This document shows, in pieces, positions 7,529-16,520 of a DNA stretch of 63,115 nucleotides. Position 1 is the first letter of the stretch; every line of letters starts with the position of its first letter. Position numbers and translations under genes: made by a program. Origin of the DNA: Rhodoferax sp. (GTDB lineage Bacteria > Pseudomonadota > Gammaproteobacteria > Burkholderiales > Burkholderiaceae_C); contig NZ_JAQTMS010000027.1 in assembly GCF_028714215.1 (NCBI RefSeq), positions 1-63,115 of the forward strand, given 5' to 3'. Under the pieces are notes generated by a model. That model ran no database searches and was not told the DNA's origin. It saw only the letters and a program-made list of their open reading frames with translations.

Positions 7529-8284
7529 TCAGTGGAGTTCTTTGTGCGCGCGCTGGTCCCCGACGCGCGTCAGGCCGCCCAGGTCGGTGATACGGATGTG
7601 GCGTTGATCGACTTCGAGCAGGCGCAGTTTCTGGAATGCGGAGAAGGTTCGGCTGACGGTCTCCAGCGTCAGCCCCAGATAGCTGCCGATATCGGCGCGC
7701 GTCATTCGCATGTGGAAGTCGCTGGACGAATAGCCCCGCGCCGCCAGTCGTTGCGACAGGCTCAGCAGGAAGGTCGCCAGTCGCTCCTCGGCCGTCATGT
7801 TGCCCAGCAACACCAGCATGCGAAGTTCGCGCACGATCTCACGACTCATGTGCTGCATCAGCGTCTGCTGTAACTGGGCATGGCTCAGCGCCAATTCAGT
7901 CAGCAATGCATAGGAAACGGCGCACACCTCGGCATCCTCCAGCGCGGTGACGCTGCTGGCATGCTGGCCTTCGGCCACGCCGTCCAGTCCGATCAGTTCT
8001 CCGGTCATGTGAAAAGCACTGACCCGCGCCAGCCCTTGCGCCGTTGTCAGGCTCGATTTCAGGTTGCCACTGCGCACTTCATAGAGGTATTTGAAGGGTT
8101 CTCCCTCCCGGTACAGCCGCTGGCCGGCCCGGACCCGGCGCCGGCCAAACATAAGGCTGTCCGCGCGGTCGCCATCGGTGCTGGCAATGCCGCTGGGCGC
8201 GCACCATTGGCGCAGATGACAGTGGGTGCAATGGGACGTGGACACGCAAGCCACCGCCGCACCCGCGCCTGAACGCGCCGGCAT
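7529..8284 (-). CDS. fnr: FNR-type Crp/Fnr regulator with iron-sulfur cysteines
   Basis: A 251-residue Crp/Fnr protein. The N-terminus contains CTHCHLRQWC, the C-x2-C-x5-C cluster of FNR, with another Cys just before it. A fourth ligand equivalent to E. coli Cys122 is in ALEDAEVCAVSY. All [4Fe-4S] ligands are therefore present, so it should sense oxygen directly. The recognition helix LGLTLETVSR carries the FNR ExxSR signature that reads TTGAT-N4-ATCAA sites. ATG 8284 is a guess based on the family N-terminus, and GTG codons at 8329 and 8323 are alternatives. It controls the aerobic-anaerobic switch, and the nearby uspA is a plausible but unproven target. Confidence 0.85.
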   Translation of the reverse strand: MPARSGAGAAVACVSTSHCTHCHLRQWCAPSGIASTDGDRADSLMFGRRRVRAGQRLYREGEPFKYLYEVRSGNLKSSLTTAQGLARVSAFHMTGELIGLDGVAEGQHASSVTALEDAEVCAVSYALLTELALSHAQLQQTLMQHMSREIVRELRMLVLLGNMTAEERLATFLLSLSQRLAARGYSSSDFHMRMTRADIGSYLGLTLETVSRTFSAFQKLRLLEVDQRHIRITDLGGLTRVGDQRAHKELH

Positions 8285-8369
8285 GACGGTGATCGGTTGG
8301 GCCAGAACTTCGAGCGCGGTCACGAGCACGGCTCTTTGGCTGGATGAATGATCTGCAGTCAAATGCGTC

Positions 8370-8984
8370 TCAGGATTTGCCGAAACGCGACTTCGCATCC
8401 TTGCTGCAATTGCTCTTGGCGTCACCCGCCAGCGCGTCGCACTTCTCTTTCGCCACGGCGTAGTCGGCGTTGTTCTTTTCGGCCGCCGCATCCTGGCGCG
8501 CGTCTGCGCCTTTCTTGATCGCACTGCTCTGCGCCTTGGCCGACTTGTCGTTGGCCACCTCATTCGCGTCGACGGTCTTCATCTGGGCTTTGGCGTCGGC
8601 CTTGGCGGCTATCTCTACGGCCTTGGCTTCCTTCACGCAGACGTCCTTGACGTTGCCGGCCTTGTCATCGCATTTCGCCCGGGCCACTGAGTAGTCGGCG
8701 TCCGCTCGGGCGACACGCAGCCGGTAACTGACGCTCTCCGAGGGCTTGTAGCTGGCCCTCAGCTCTGCCTTGGCAACTTTTTCCTTGCCGCTGGCGTCCG
8801 CCTGGCAAATGTTCTTCGCATTGCCGGCCAGGGCCGCGCACGCCGTCTTGGCCGACTTGTAGTCCGTCGCAATGCCGTCCTTGCGCGCTTTGTATTGATC
8901 GCGCGACATGCCTTGCGCCAGCGCGCCGACACTGAAAACGAGGCCGATCGCGATGGCCATCGCGTTGCTGCTGAATTTGTTCAT
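8370..8984 (-). CDS. Secreted Lys/Ala-rich protein with repeated two-cysteine motif
   Basis: A 204-residue protein with a signal peptide (about 1-24, ending GALAQG). The mature part is highly charged and helical. It contains three repeats of a C-x3-(A)G(N/D)xK-x2-C pattern, in TACAALAGNAKNIC, AKCDDKAGNVKDVC and EKCDALAGDAKSNC. The regular Cys pairs would form three small disulfide loops in the periplasm. Similar proteins occur in Burkholderiales as uncharacterised products. The start at 8984 gives the signal peptide directly. It lies between fnr and a CsbD gene on the same strand, which suggests a stress-linked cluster. Confidence 0.7.
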   Translation of the reverse strand: MNKFSSNAMAIAIGLVFSVGALAQGMSRDQYKARKDGIATDYKSAKTACAALAGNAKNICQADASGKEKVAKAELRASYKPSESVSYRLRVARADADYSVARAKCDDKAGNVKDVCVKEAKAVEIAAKADAKAQMKTVDANEVANDKSAKAQSSAIKKGADARQDAAAEKNNADYAVAKEKCDALAGDAKSNCSKDAKSRFGKS

Positions 8985-9062
8985 GGATATTCCTTGGTTG
9001 ATTGAATCTGCGAATGCCGCCAAGACGAAGCGACTCGCCACGGCGGCCGGTTTGGCCCGGCT

Positions 9063-9281
9063 TTACTTGAAGGTGTTGCTGGCCTTGAGGCGCTTGTTCC
9101 AGTCGCTCAGCTGCTGCTTCTGGGCGTCGCTGGAGAGACCGCGCCTGTTCTGGATCTTGCCGGCCAGCTGATCACGCCTGCCGGCGAGCACGTGCAGATG
9201 ATCCGCCGTGAGCTTGCCCCAACACTGCTGGGCATTGCCCTTGAACTGATGCCAATTGCCTTCGATGCGATCCCAGTTCAT
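9063..9281 (-). CDS. CsbD family stress protein
   Basis: A 72-residue protein starting MNWDRIEGNWHQFKGN and then WGKLTADHLHVLAGRRDQLAGKIQ. This is the canonical CsbD fold with its repeated WxxxxG(K)xKxxxGKLT signature. CsbD-like proteins are abundant small cytoplasmic proteins induced by general stress, for example under sigma-B in Bacillus, and their biochemical role is unknown. The ATG at 9281 gives the family N-terminus, and frame upstream of it is not CsbD-like. The downstream neighbours on this strand are the cysteine-repeat secreted protein and fnr. Confidence 0.85.
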   Translation of the reverse strand: MNWDRIEGNWHQFKGNAQQCWGKLTADHLHVLAGRRDQLAGKIQNRRGLSSDAQKQQLSDWNKRLKASNTFK

Positions 9282-9452
9282 TGCGGTGTCCTTCAAGTGA
9301 TGGTGAATTGGCGGGCTGCCGTTGGCGCTTGCGCTGTACCTTGGGCTGAAGCTTAGGGGGCAGGCAAGCCCCGGTCTGTTTGCCAGCACACAGAGCTGCG
9401 CGACGATCACCGCAGGCGCATTGAAGGGAAGGTGGTTGCCACCAAAGATGTT

Positions 9453-9501
9453 TTGGTAATTTAGAACTGAAAATTCAGTAGTTCCTGTTTTAAGCATTAA
9501 C
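9453..9501 (+). promoter_or_regulatory. Shared sulfur-locus upstream motif, copy 1
   Basis: TTGG, 20 bp, then AGTAGTTCCTGTTTTAA (from 9477), about 75 bp before the sulfate-binding protein gene at 9554. The same arrangement precedes metY (25699) and the hydrolase-cysTWA operon (42008). It is probably a binding site for a CysB/SsuR-type LysR activator, which is an inference from what the three loci have in common. Confidence 0.6.
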
Positions 9502-9553
9502 TCGCAGAATCCACTGCATCGCAATTTCGCAGTCAATTTCAGGAGTCGAACCC

Positions 9554-10564
9554 ATGGCCACAAGCCGCCGCTTTTTTAACCTTGCCCTGGGCACCGTACT
9601 GGCCGGCGCAGCGCTGGGCGCAACCGCCCAACCCGCGGTCTCGCTGCTGAATGTTTCCTATGACCCGACGCGCGAGCTGTACGTCGAGTTCAATGCCGCC
9701 TTCGCCAAACACTGGAAAGCCAAAACCGGCCAGGATGTCACGGTCAAGCAGTCGCATGGCGGCTCGGGCAAGCAGGCGCGCTCGGTCATCGACGGGCTGG
9801 ACGCCGACGTGGTGACGCTGGCCCTGGCCGGCGACGTCGACGCCCTGGTCAAGAACGGCCAATGGCTGGCGCCGGACTGGCAAAAACGCCTGCCGCACAA
9901 CTCGTCGCCCTATACCTCCACCATCGTGCTGGTGGTGCGCCAGGGCAACCCGAAAGGCATCAAGGACTGGGACGACCTGGTCAAGCCGGGCGTCAGCGTC
10001 ATCACGCCGAATCCGAAAACCTCGGGCGGCGCGCGCTGGAACTACCTGGCGGCCTGGGAGTTCGCCAAACGCAAACTGGGCGGCGATGCCAAGGCCAGGG
10101 AGTTCGTGCAGGCCTTGTACAAGAACGTGCCGGTGCTCGACACCGGTGCCCGCGGCTCCTCCATCACCTTTGCCCAGCGCAACCAGGGCGACGTCTTCAT
10201 CTCCTGGGAGAACGAGGCGCACCTGCTGGAAAAGGAATTCGGCAACAAGGTCGACATCGTTTATCCGTCGCTCAGCATCCTGGCCGAGCCGCCGGTGGCC
10301 GTGGTGGACAAGAACGTCGATCGCAAGGGCACCCGCACGGTGGCCCAGGCCTATCTGGAATACCTGTACACCGACGAAGGCCAGGACATTGCCGGCAAGA
10401 ACTTCTACCGCCCGATTTCGGAAAAATTCCAGGCCAAGTACGTCAAGCAGTTGCCCAAACTCAACCTGTTCACCATAGCGCAGGCTTTTGGCGGCTGGGC
10501 CAAGGCCGACAAGGACCACTTCGCCGACGGTGGCAGCTTTGACCAGATCTACCTGAAGAAGTAA
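9554..10564 (+). CDS. sbp: Periplasmic sulfate-binding protein heading the ssu cluster
   Basis: A 336-residue Sbp/CysP family protein with a Sec signal peptide (about 1-26, ending ATAQ). Family motifs are [12 protein letters not shown] near the mature N-terminus, [26 protein letters not shown] and [17 protein letters not shown]. These contribute the backbone amides and Ser that hold sulfate. It should deliver sulfate or thiosulfate to a CysTWA-type importer. No permease adjoins it, and the cognate one is probably encoded at 43679-46668, which has its own paralogue (42677). Placement as first gene of an alkanesulfonate operon is unusual for E. coli but seen in Burkholderiales. Confidence 0.9.
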   Translation: MATSRRFFNLALGTVLAGAALGATAQPAVSLLNVSYDPTRELYVEFNAAFAKHWKAKTGQDVTVKQSHGGSGKQARSVIDGLDADVVTLALAGDVDALVKNGQWLAPDWQKRLPHNSSPYTSTIVLVVRQGNPKGIKDWDDLVKPGVSVITPNPKTSGGARWNYLAAWEFAKRKLGGDAKAREFVQALYKNVPVLDTGARGSSITFAQRNQGDVFISWENEAHLLEKEFGNKVDIVYPSLSILAEPPVAVVDKNVDRKGTRTVAQAYLEYLYTDEGQDIAGKNFYRPISEKFQAKYVKQLPKLNLFTIAQAFGGWAKADKDHFADGGSFDQIYLKK

Positions 10565-10605
10565 GCCCCGGTCTGTCGCACACGCACCCCTCAGGGAGAA
10601 AAATA

Positions 10606-11196
10606 ATGACCGTCTTGCTGATCGCCGGCAGCCCCTCGGAAAAATCGCGCTCGGCCGCCCTGCTGGACGGCGTCCAGCAGCGTCTTCGCCGGCGCGGCGC
10701 CCACGTCGAGCGCCTGCAGATTCGCGACTTGTCGCCGCAGGCGCTGATCCTGGCGGACCTCGGCCACCGCAGCATCGCCGACGCGGTGCAGCGCCTTGCC
10801 AATGCCGCCGTGGTGGTGGTGGCAACCCCCGTTTACAAGGCGGCTTACAGCGGTGTGCTCAAGGTGTTTCTGGACCTCTTGTCGCAAACCGCGCTGGCGG
10901 GTAAAACCGTGTTGCCGCTGGCCACCGGCGGCAGTCCCAACCACATGCTGGCGCTGGACTACGCCTTGCGCCCGGTGCTGCAGTCGCTGGGCGCCAAACA
11001 GATACTGCCCGGCATCTACGCCACCGACGCGCAAGTCAAGCTCTCATCCCAGGGCGCTTACCAGATCGATGAAGACATCGGTGCCCGGCTGGACGAGGCG
11101 GTGCACACCTTGATCACCGAAACACTGCGTCCGCCGCCGCCAACCGGGCGCCGCTTTGCACCGGTGCCTTTCTCGCAAGTGCGATGTAGCGTTTGA
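10606..11196 (+). CDS. ssuE: NAD(P)H-dependent FMN reductase SsuE
   Basis: A 196-residue flavodoxin-fold protein with LLIAGSPSEKSRSAALLD (phosphate-binding loop for FMN), ATPVYKAAYSGVLKVFLDLL and LATGGSPNHMLALDYALRPV, all diagnostic of SsuE. It supplies reduced FMN to the two-component monooxygenase SsuD encoded at 13346. It lies 41 bp after sbp on the same strand with an AGGGAGA ribosome-binding site at 10593-10599. The C-terminus (PPPPTGRRFAPVPF) is slightly extended compared with E. coli SsuE. Confidence 0.92.
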   Translation: MTVLLIAGSPSEKSRSAALLDGVQQRLRRRGAHVERLQIRDLSPQALILADLGHRSIADAVQRLANAAVVVVATPVYKAAYSGVLKVFLDLLSQTALAGKTVLPLATGGSPNHMLALDYALRPVLQSLGAKQILPGIYATDAQVKLSSQGAYQIDEDIGARLDEAVHTLITETLRPPPPTGRRFAPVPFSQVRCSV

Positions 11197-11309
11197 CACG
11201 ACCCCGCGTCTGGCTCTGACCGGCGCGCTTGCCCTCTTTCCGTTTGCCTGTTTTTGACCCCCGCCGGTGGTCAGGAGCAGCTGTCGCCTGCAATCCCTGG
11301 AACCTCATC

Positions 11310-12272
11310 ATGTCAAACAAACTGTCTCTTACCCGCCGCCACCTGCTCGCTACCGGCCTGGCCTCGGCCGCGCTGGCCGGCAGCCCCCTGGCGCTGGCGC
11401 AAAAGCCGACCCGCCTGCTGCGCATCGGTCACCAAAAAGGCTGGCTCTCGATCCTGAAAGCCCGCGGCACACTGGAGAAGCGCCTGGCCCCGCTGGGCGC
11501 CGGCGTCAGCTGGACCGAATTCAATGCCGGCCCGGTGCAACTGGAAGCGCTCAACGTCGGCGCCATCGACTTTGGTGACGTCGGCGAGGCGCCACCAATC
11601 TTCGCCCAGGCCGCCGGGGCGCCGCTGGTCTACGCCGGTGCCACCGTGCCGCGCCCCAGGCTGGAAGCGGTCATCGTGCCGAAAGGCTCGGCGATCAAGA
11701 CCGTGGCCGACCTCAAGGGCAAGAAAGTGGCCTTCAACAAGGGCTCCAACGTGCAGTATTTCCTGGTCAAGCTGCTGGAAAAGAACGGCCTGAAATACGC
11801 CGACGTGCAAACCGTTTTCCTGCCGCCACCGGACGCCCGCGCTGCCTTCGAGAAAGGCGCCATCGATGCCTGGATCATCTGGGACCCGTTCCTGGCCGCC
11901 GCCCAGAAAACACTGGAGGCGCGCCTGCTGGTGGACGCCACCGGTGTCGTCAACAACCGGGGTTATTACTTCACCTCGCGCGACTTCGCCACCAAACACA
12001 CCGACCTGCTGAAGATCGCGATTCACGAAATCAATGCCATCGACAGCTGGGCCTCGAAAAATCAGGCTGCCGCCGCCGGCGAACTGTCCAGCGTGCTGGG
12101 GCTCGACAAGAGCATCACCGAACTCTACCTGAGCCGCAGCGCCTATGGCACGGCACCGGTCACGCGCGAGATCCTGGCCGAGCAGCAGGTGATTGCCGAC
12201 ACCTTTTTCGAACTCAAGCTGATTCCGAAAAAGCTCAACCTGCTGCACGCCGCGCCGGTGGACCTGGGCTGA
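11310..12272 (+). CDS. ssuA: Aliphatic sulfonate-binding protein SsuA (copy 1)
   Basis: A 320-residue periplasmic protein with a twin-arginine-like leader (LTRRHLLATG, then ALAQK). Motifs are LRIGHQKGWLSILKARGTLE, FNAGPVQLEALNVGAIDFGD and GEAPPIFAQAAGAPLVY. They match SsuA, which delivers alkanesulfonates to SsuBC. IDAWIIWDPF is also conserved. The ATG at 11310 gives the leader directly. It is followed 22 bp later by a second SsuA, so the importer may have two specificities. Confidence 0.92.
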   Translation: MSNKLSLTRRHLLATGLASAALAGSPLALAQKPTRLLRIGHQKGWLSILKARGTLEKRLAPLGAGVSWTEFNAGPVQLEALNVGAIDFGDVGEAPPIFAQAAGAPLVYAGATVPRPRLEAVIVPKGSAIKTVADLKGKKVAFNKGSNVQYFLVKLLEKNGLKYADVQTVFLPPPDARAAFEKGAIDAWIIWDPFLAAAQKTLEARLLVDATGVVNNRGYYFTSRDFATKHTDLLKIAIHEINAIDSWASKNQAAAAGELSSVLGLDKSITELYLSRSAYGTAPVTREILAEQQVIADTFFELKLIPKKLNLLHAAPVDLG

Positions 12273-12294
12273 GCGGCGCCAACGGAGCAACATC

Positions 12295-13329
12295 ATGACC
12301 GATTTGCATCAAACGGCCCCCGGTACGCGGCGCGCGCTGCTGCGCATGCTGGCGGTCACGGCCGGCGTCTGGGGCCTGTCCGGTCCGATCACTTCGCGCA
12401 ATGCCTGGGCGCAAAGCGGTGCGACGGGCAAGCTGCCGACGCTGTTGCGCATCGGCTACCAGAAGTCGGCCGTCAACCTGGTGATCCTGAAGCAGCAGGG
12501 CCAGCTGGAACGGCGCTGGCCGCAAACCAAAGTCAGCTGGATCGAATTTCCGGCCGGACCACAGTTGCTGGAAGCGCTGGCCGTGGGCAGCCTGGAATTC
12601 GGCCTGACCGGCGATTCGCCACCGGTGTTTGCGCAAGCTGCCGGCAAGGACCTGGTGTACGCCGGCGCCGAGCCATCCAAGCCCCTGAGTTCCGCCATTC
12701 TGGTGCTGAAGGACTCGCCCATTCGCACGCTGGCCGAACTCAAGGGCCGCAGAGTCGCACTGCAAAAAGGCTCCAGCGCGCACTACCTGCTGCTGCGCGC
12801 GGCGGAGCAGGCCGGTCTGCAATGGTCCGACATCCAGCCGGTCTACCTCAGCCCGGCCGATGCGCGCGCTGCCTTCGAGCGCAAAAGCGTCGACGCCTGG
12901 GCCATCTGGGACCCGTTCTATGCCGCCACCGAACTGGCGCTGCAGCCGCGCGTGCTGAGCAGCGGCCAGGGCTTGTCGGGCAACAACTCGTTCTACCTGG
13001 CGTCCCGCTCGTTTGCCACCCAGCACCCGCAGGTCATCGCCCAGTTGTTCGAGGAGCTGACGCGGGCCGACCGCTTTGCGCAGGAGCAGCGGCCCGCCGC
13101 CATCAAGCTGATCGCCGACTTCAGCGGCCTCGACGCCGGGGTCGTCAGCCTTTTTCTGCAGCGCCGCCCGCGCTCGCCGGTGGCTTGGTTGAAGGCCGAG
13201 ACGGTGGCTGATCAGCAGCGCGTGGCCGATGCCTTTGCGCGGCTGGCGCTGATCCCCAAACCGGTCAAGGTGGCCGACATCGTCTGGCGACCAGCCGCCC
13301 GGCATGCGACAGCTCAAACCTCCTCTTAA
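12295..13329 (+). CDS. Second SsuA-like sulfonate-binding protein
   Basis: A 344-residue paralogue of the preceding SsuA. It has a twin-arginine-like leader ([10 protein letters not shown]), [38 protein letters not shown] and a conserved [13 protein letters not shown]. It is clearly the same family but divergent in the ligand-facing loops, so it probably binds a different sulfonate or sulfate ester. A single SsuBC transporter follows and would have to serve both binding proteins. The 3' end overlaps the non-coding lead of ssuD by only a few bases. Confidence 0.88.
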   Translation: MTDLHQTAPGTRRALLRMLAVTAGVWGLSGPITSRNAWAQSGATGKLPTLLRIGYQKSAVNLVILKQQGQLERRWPQTKVSWIEFPAGPQLLEALAVGSLEFGLTGDSPPVFAQAAGKDLVYAGAEPSKPLSSAILVLKDSPIRTLAELKGRRVALQKGSSAHYLLLRAAEQAGLQWSDIQPVYLSPADARAAFERKSVDAWAIWDPFYAATELALQPRVLSSGQGLSGNNSFYLASRSFATQHPQVIAQLFEELTRADRFAQEQRPAAIKLIADFSGLDAGVVSLFLQRRPRSPVAWLKAETVADQQRVADAFARLALIPKPVKVADIVWRPAARHATAQTSS

Positions 13330-13345
13330 CTCACAGCTCATTTTC

Positions 13346-14509
13346 ATGAAAATCTTCTGGTTCATACCAACCCACGGCGACAGCCGCTACCTGGGCACCG
13401 CCGAAGGAGCGCGCACCCTAAATCACGATTACCTCAAGCAGGTGGCGCAGGCGGCCGACAGCCTGGGTTACGAAGGCGTGCTGATTCCCACCGGGCGCTC
13501 CTGCGAAGACCCCTGGGTGGTGGCGGCCAGCTTGCTGCCGCTGACCCAGCGCCTTAAATTTTTGGTGGCGGTGCGGCCCGGCTTGCACCAGCCCAGCCTG
13601 GCCGCGCGCATGGCCGCCAGCTTCGACCGGCTCTCCGGCGGGCGCCTGCTGATCAATCTGGTGACCGGCGGCGACCAGACCGAGCTGGAAGGCGACGGCG
13701 TGTTTTTGGATCACGCCCAGCGTTACGAACAGTCGGCTGAGTTCATTCGCATCTGGCGCGAAATCCTGGCGCGCAGCCACACCGGCGAGTCCTTCGACTT
13801 TGATGGCAAGCACCTGAGCGTGAAGGGCGCCAAGCTGCTCTACCCACCGGTCCAACAACCTTATCCGCCGGTCTACTTTGGTGGCTCCTCGCCGGCCGCG
13901 CACGAGTTGGCGGCCGAGCAGGTGGACGCCTACCTGACCTGGGGCGAGCCGCCGGCGGAAGTGGCCAAGAAGGTGGCCGATGTGCGCCAGCGTGCGGCGC
14001 GCCATGGCCGCAGCGTCAAGTTCGGCATCCGGCTGCACGTGATCGTGCGCGAAACCGAGGCTGAGGCCTGGCAGGCCGCCGAGCGCCTCATCAGTCGTCT
14101 GGACGACGACACGGTGATCCGCGCGCAAGCGGCTTTCTCGCGCATGGACTCGGAAGGCCAGCGCCGCATGGCGGCCTTGCACGCTGGCGGTAAAAAACGC
14201 AGCCGCGCCGACCTGGAAATCAGTCCCAACCTGTGGGCCGGTGTCGGCCTGGTGCGCGGCGGCGCCGGTACCGCGCTGGTGGGCGACCCGCAAACCGTGG
14301 CGGCGCGCATTCAGGAATACGCGGCCCTGGGGCTGGACACTTTTGTGCTGTCCGGCTACCCGCACCTGGAAGAAGCCTACCGCTTTGCCGAGCTGGTGTT
14401 TCCGCTGCTGCCGCTGCCCTTGCGCCAGCAGCTCGCCGGACAGCAACTGACCGGCCCTTTTGGCGAGGTGGTCGGCAACAACTACCTGCCGCGCGCCGCG
14501 CAAAGTTGA
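13346..14509 (+). CDS. ssuD: FMNH2-dependent alkanesulfonate monooxygenase SsuD
   Basis: A 387-residue luciferase-like (TIM barrel) monooxygenase. Family motifs are [15 protein letters not shown] at the N-terminus, [18 protein letters not shown] with the Cys near Cys54 of E. coli Ssu[12 protein letters not shown], and the C-terminal [21 protein letters not shown]. It oxidises C1-C14 alkanesulfonates to aldehyde plus sulfite using FMNH2 from SsuE, freeing sulfur for cysteine synthesis. The start at 13346 matches the family N-terminus. The gene order sbp-ssuE-ssuA-ssuA2-ssuD-ssuC-ssuB-ssuF is continuous with short gaps. Confidence 0.95.
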   Translation: MKIFWFIPTHGDSRYLGTAEGARTLNHDYLKQVAQAADSLGYEGVLIPTGRSCEDPWVVAASLLPLTQRLKFLVAVRPGLHQPSLAARMAASFDRLSGGRLLINLVTGGDQTELEGDGVFLDHAQRYEQSAEFIRIWREILARSHTGESFDFDGKHLSVKGAKLLYPPVQQPYPPVYFGGSSPAAHELAAEQVDAYLTWGEPPAEVAKKVADVRQRAARHGRSVKFGIRLHVIVRETEAEAWQAAERLISRLDDDTVIRAQAAFSRMDSEGQRRMAALHAGGKKRSRADLEISPNLWAGVGLVRGGAGTALVGDPQTVAARIQEYAALGLDTFVLSGYPHLEEAYRFAELVFPLLPLPLRQQLAGQQLTGPFGEVVGNNYLPRAAQS

Positions 14510-14514
14510 ATGCC

Positions 14515-15405
14515 ATGAAGCACCCACTGCGAGAATTGCAGGTGACCCCCATGCCCGACAGCATCGAGGCCCCCGGCTTCGGCTTCCTGCCCAGCGCGGC
14601 CAGTTGGCCCCTGTCGCTGGGCCAGCTCAAGGTATTTGCCGCCGGCGTGGTGCAGCGCCTGTTGCCCTGGCTGCTGCCGCTGACGCTGCTGGTGGCCTGG
14701 CATATCGCCGCCGCCAGCGGCTGGCTGTCGACCCGCGTGCTGCCGGCGCCGCTGGACGTCATCGCGGCGGCCTGGACGCTGACGCTCTCCGGCGAGTTGT
14801 GGACGCACGTCCGGGTCAGCGCCGGCCGCGCCCTGTCCGGGCTGGCCATCGGTGGCGGCCTGGGCCTGGCGCTGGGGCTGCTCACAGGCTCTTCCCGCAT
14901 CGCCGAGACCTTGCTCGATTCGACCATCCAGATGGTGCGCAACATCCCGGCGCTGGCCATGATTCCGCTGGTCATCCTGTGGTTCGGCATCGACGAGAGC
15001 GCCAAGCTGTTCCTGATCGCAGTATCGGTGTTCTTTCCGATTTATCTGAACACCTTCCACGGCATTCGCAACGTCGACCCAGGCTTGCTGGAGATGGGCC
15101 GCAGCTACGGTTTGTCGGGCTGGCAACTCTACCGGCAAATCATCCTGCCCGGTGCCCTCTCAAGCATCCTGGTGGGCCTGCGCTTTTCGCTAGGCCTGAT
15201 GTGGGTGATCCTGATCGTGGCCGAAACCATCTCGGCGCAGGCCGGCATTGGTTATCTCACGATGAACGCGCGCGAATTCCTGCAAACCGACATCGTGCTG
15301 GTGGGCATCCTGCTCTACGCCCTGCTGGGCAAGCTGGCCGACCTCTTCGCCAAGGGGCTGGAGCGCTACTGGCTGCGCTGGCATCCGGGCTACCAGGCGC
15401 CATGA
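14515..15405 (+). CDS. ssuC: Aliphatic sulfonate ABC transporter permease SsuC
   Basis: A 296-residue inner-membrane protein with about six helices. It closely tracks E. coli Ssu[32 protein letters not shown], the EAA-loop segment [23 protein letters not shown] and [20 protein letters not shown]. It forms the channel with SsuB. ATG 14515 is annotated. ATG 14551 is a real alternative because it has a better ribosome-binding site (AGGTGA at 14540-14545) and the residues between them are not conserved. The 3' end overlaps ssuB by 4 bp (ATGA). Confidence 0.93.
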   Translation: MKHPLRELQVTPMPDSIEAPGFGFLPSAASWPLSLGQLKVFAAGVVQRLLPWLLPLTLLVAWHIAAASGWLSTRVLPAPLDVIAAAWTLTLSGELWTHVRVSAGRALSGLAIGGGLGLALGLLTGSSRIAETLLDSTIQMVRNIPALAMIPLVILWFGIDESAKLFLIAVSVFFPIYLNTFHGIRNVDPGLLEMGRSYGLSGWQLYRQIILPGALSSILVGLRFSLGLMWVILIVAETISAQAGIGYLTMNAREFLQTDIVLVGILLYALLGKLADLFAKGLERYWLRWHPGYQAP

Positions 15406-16244
15406 GTTACCCAAGTTGGAGTCCCCCTGTGAGCACTCAATCCCTCAAACCTTCCGAGCGCGGCGTCTCCTTGACGCTGCATGGCCTGAGCAAGAACTAC
15501 GGCGCGCGCGAGGTGCTGCGCAACAACCAGCTGGCGATCGAGCCGGGCCAGTTCGTCGCCATCGTCGGGCGCAGCGGCTGCGGCAAGAGCACGCTGTTAC
15601 GGCTGGTGGCCGGGCTGGAGCAGGCCTCGGCCGGCAGCATCAAGGTCAACGGCCAAGCGCTCGCCGGCCTGTCCGGTGACACCCGCATCATGTTCCAGGA
15701 TGCGCGCCTGCTGCCCTGGAAGCGCGTCGTTGACAACGTGGCGCTGGGCCTGCCCAAGGCGCAGCAGGCGGCGGCGCTGGAGGTGCTGGGCCGGGTTGGG
15801 CTGGCGGATCGCCAGAACGACTGGCCGGCGCGCCTGTCGGGCGGCCAGCGCCAGCGCGTCTCGCTGGCGCGCGCCCTGGTGCACCAGCCGCGCCTGCTGC
15901 TGCTCGACGAGCCGCTGGGCGCGCTCGACGCGCTGACCCGCATCGAGATGCAGCAGCTGATCGAGAGCTTGTGGCAAAGCAGCGGCTTCACCGCGCTGCT
16001 GGTGACGCACGACGTGCAGGAAGCGGTGGCGCTGGCCGACCGCGTGATCCTGATCGAGGATGGCCGCATCGCGCTGGACGAAACCGTCAGCCTGGCACGG
16101 CCCCGCTCGCAGGGCGACCCGGCCTTTGCCGCGCTGGAGAAACGCATCCTGGAGCGGGTGCTGCAAAAGCCCGCGCGGGAGCCGGCCCACGGCGACAGCC
16201 ACTGGCCCGGTGCGCAAGCGCATGGCCTGCGCTGGGCCATCTGA
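15402..16244 (+). CDS. ssuB: Aliphatic sulfonate ABC transporter ATPase SsuB
   Basis: A 280-residue ABC ATPase. Walker A is GRSGCGKST, the Q-loop segment is [13 protein letters not shown], the signature is [15 protein letters not shown], Walker B is [14 protein letters not shown], and the switch His is in [10 protein letters not shown]. The D/RLLPWK Q-loop is characteristic of the nitrate/sulfonate/taurine subfamily. The start codon overlaps the ssuC stop, so translation is coupled. It powers sulfonate import with SsuC and the two SsuA proteins. Confidence 0.93.
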   Translation: MSYPSWSPPVSTQSLKPSERGVSLTLHGLSKNYGAREVLRNNQLAIEPGQFVAIVGRSGCGKSTLLRLVAGLEQASAGSIKVNGQALAGLSGDTRIMFQDARLLPWKRVVDNVALGLPKAQQAAALEVLGRVGLADRQNDWPARLSGGQRQRVSLARALVHQPRLLLLDEPLGALDALTRIEMQQLIESLWQSSGFTALLVTHDVQEAVALADRVILIEDGRIALDETVSLARPRSQGDPAFAALEKRILERVLQKPAREPAHGDSHWPGAQAHGLRWAI

Positions 16245-16287
16245 TTCATTCAATTCGTTTTTCAACCAACTTCTCAAGGAGACTTTT

Positions 16288-16503
16288 ATGTCCATTCAAG
16301 CCATCAATGTGCGCAACCAGTTCCGCGGCAAGGTGCGCGAAATCATTCGCGGCGACGTCGTCTCGGAGATCGATGTCGAAACGCCCTGGGGCATCGTCAC
16401 CTCGGTCATCACCACCCGCTCGGTCGATCAACTGGAACTGGTGCTGGGCTCCGAAGTGGTGGCACTGGTCAAGTCGACCGAAGTCTCGATTGCCAAGCTG
16501 TGA
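16288..16503 (+). CDS. ssuF: Molbindin-like TOBE-domain protein SsuF
   Basis: A 71-residue single TOBE/Mop domain (MSIQAINVRNQFRGKVREI, then SEIDVETPWGIVTSVITTRSV). It resembles molybdopterin- or molybdate-binding molbindins. In Pseudomonas the ssuEADCBF operon ends with such a gene, SsuF, which is required for growth on some sulfonates or sulfate esters. Its position right after ssuB matches that order. A strong AAGGAGA site at 16276-16282 precedes the ATG. The ligand in this pathway is not established. Confidence 0.88.
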   Translation: MSIQAINVRNQFRGKVREIIRGDVVSEIDVETPWGIVTSVITTRSVDQLELVLGSEVVALVKSTEVSIAKL

Positions 16504-16520
16504 AGATCCGGAGTCCCTAC

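Noticed and set aside
9539..10825. Minus-strand frame of 428 codons opposite sbp and ssuE
   Set aside because: It crosses two clear coding genes on the other strand and lacks any domain.
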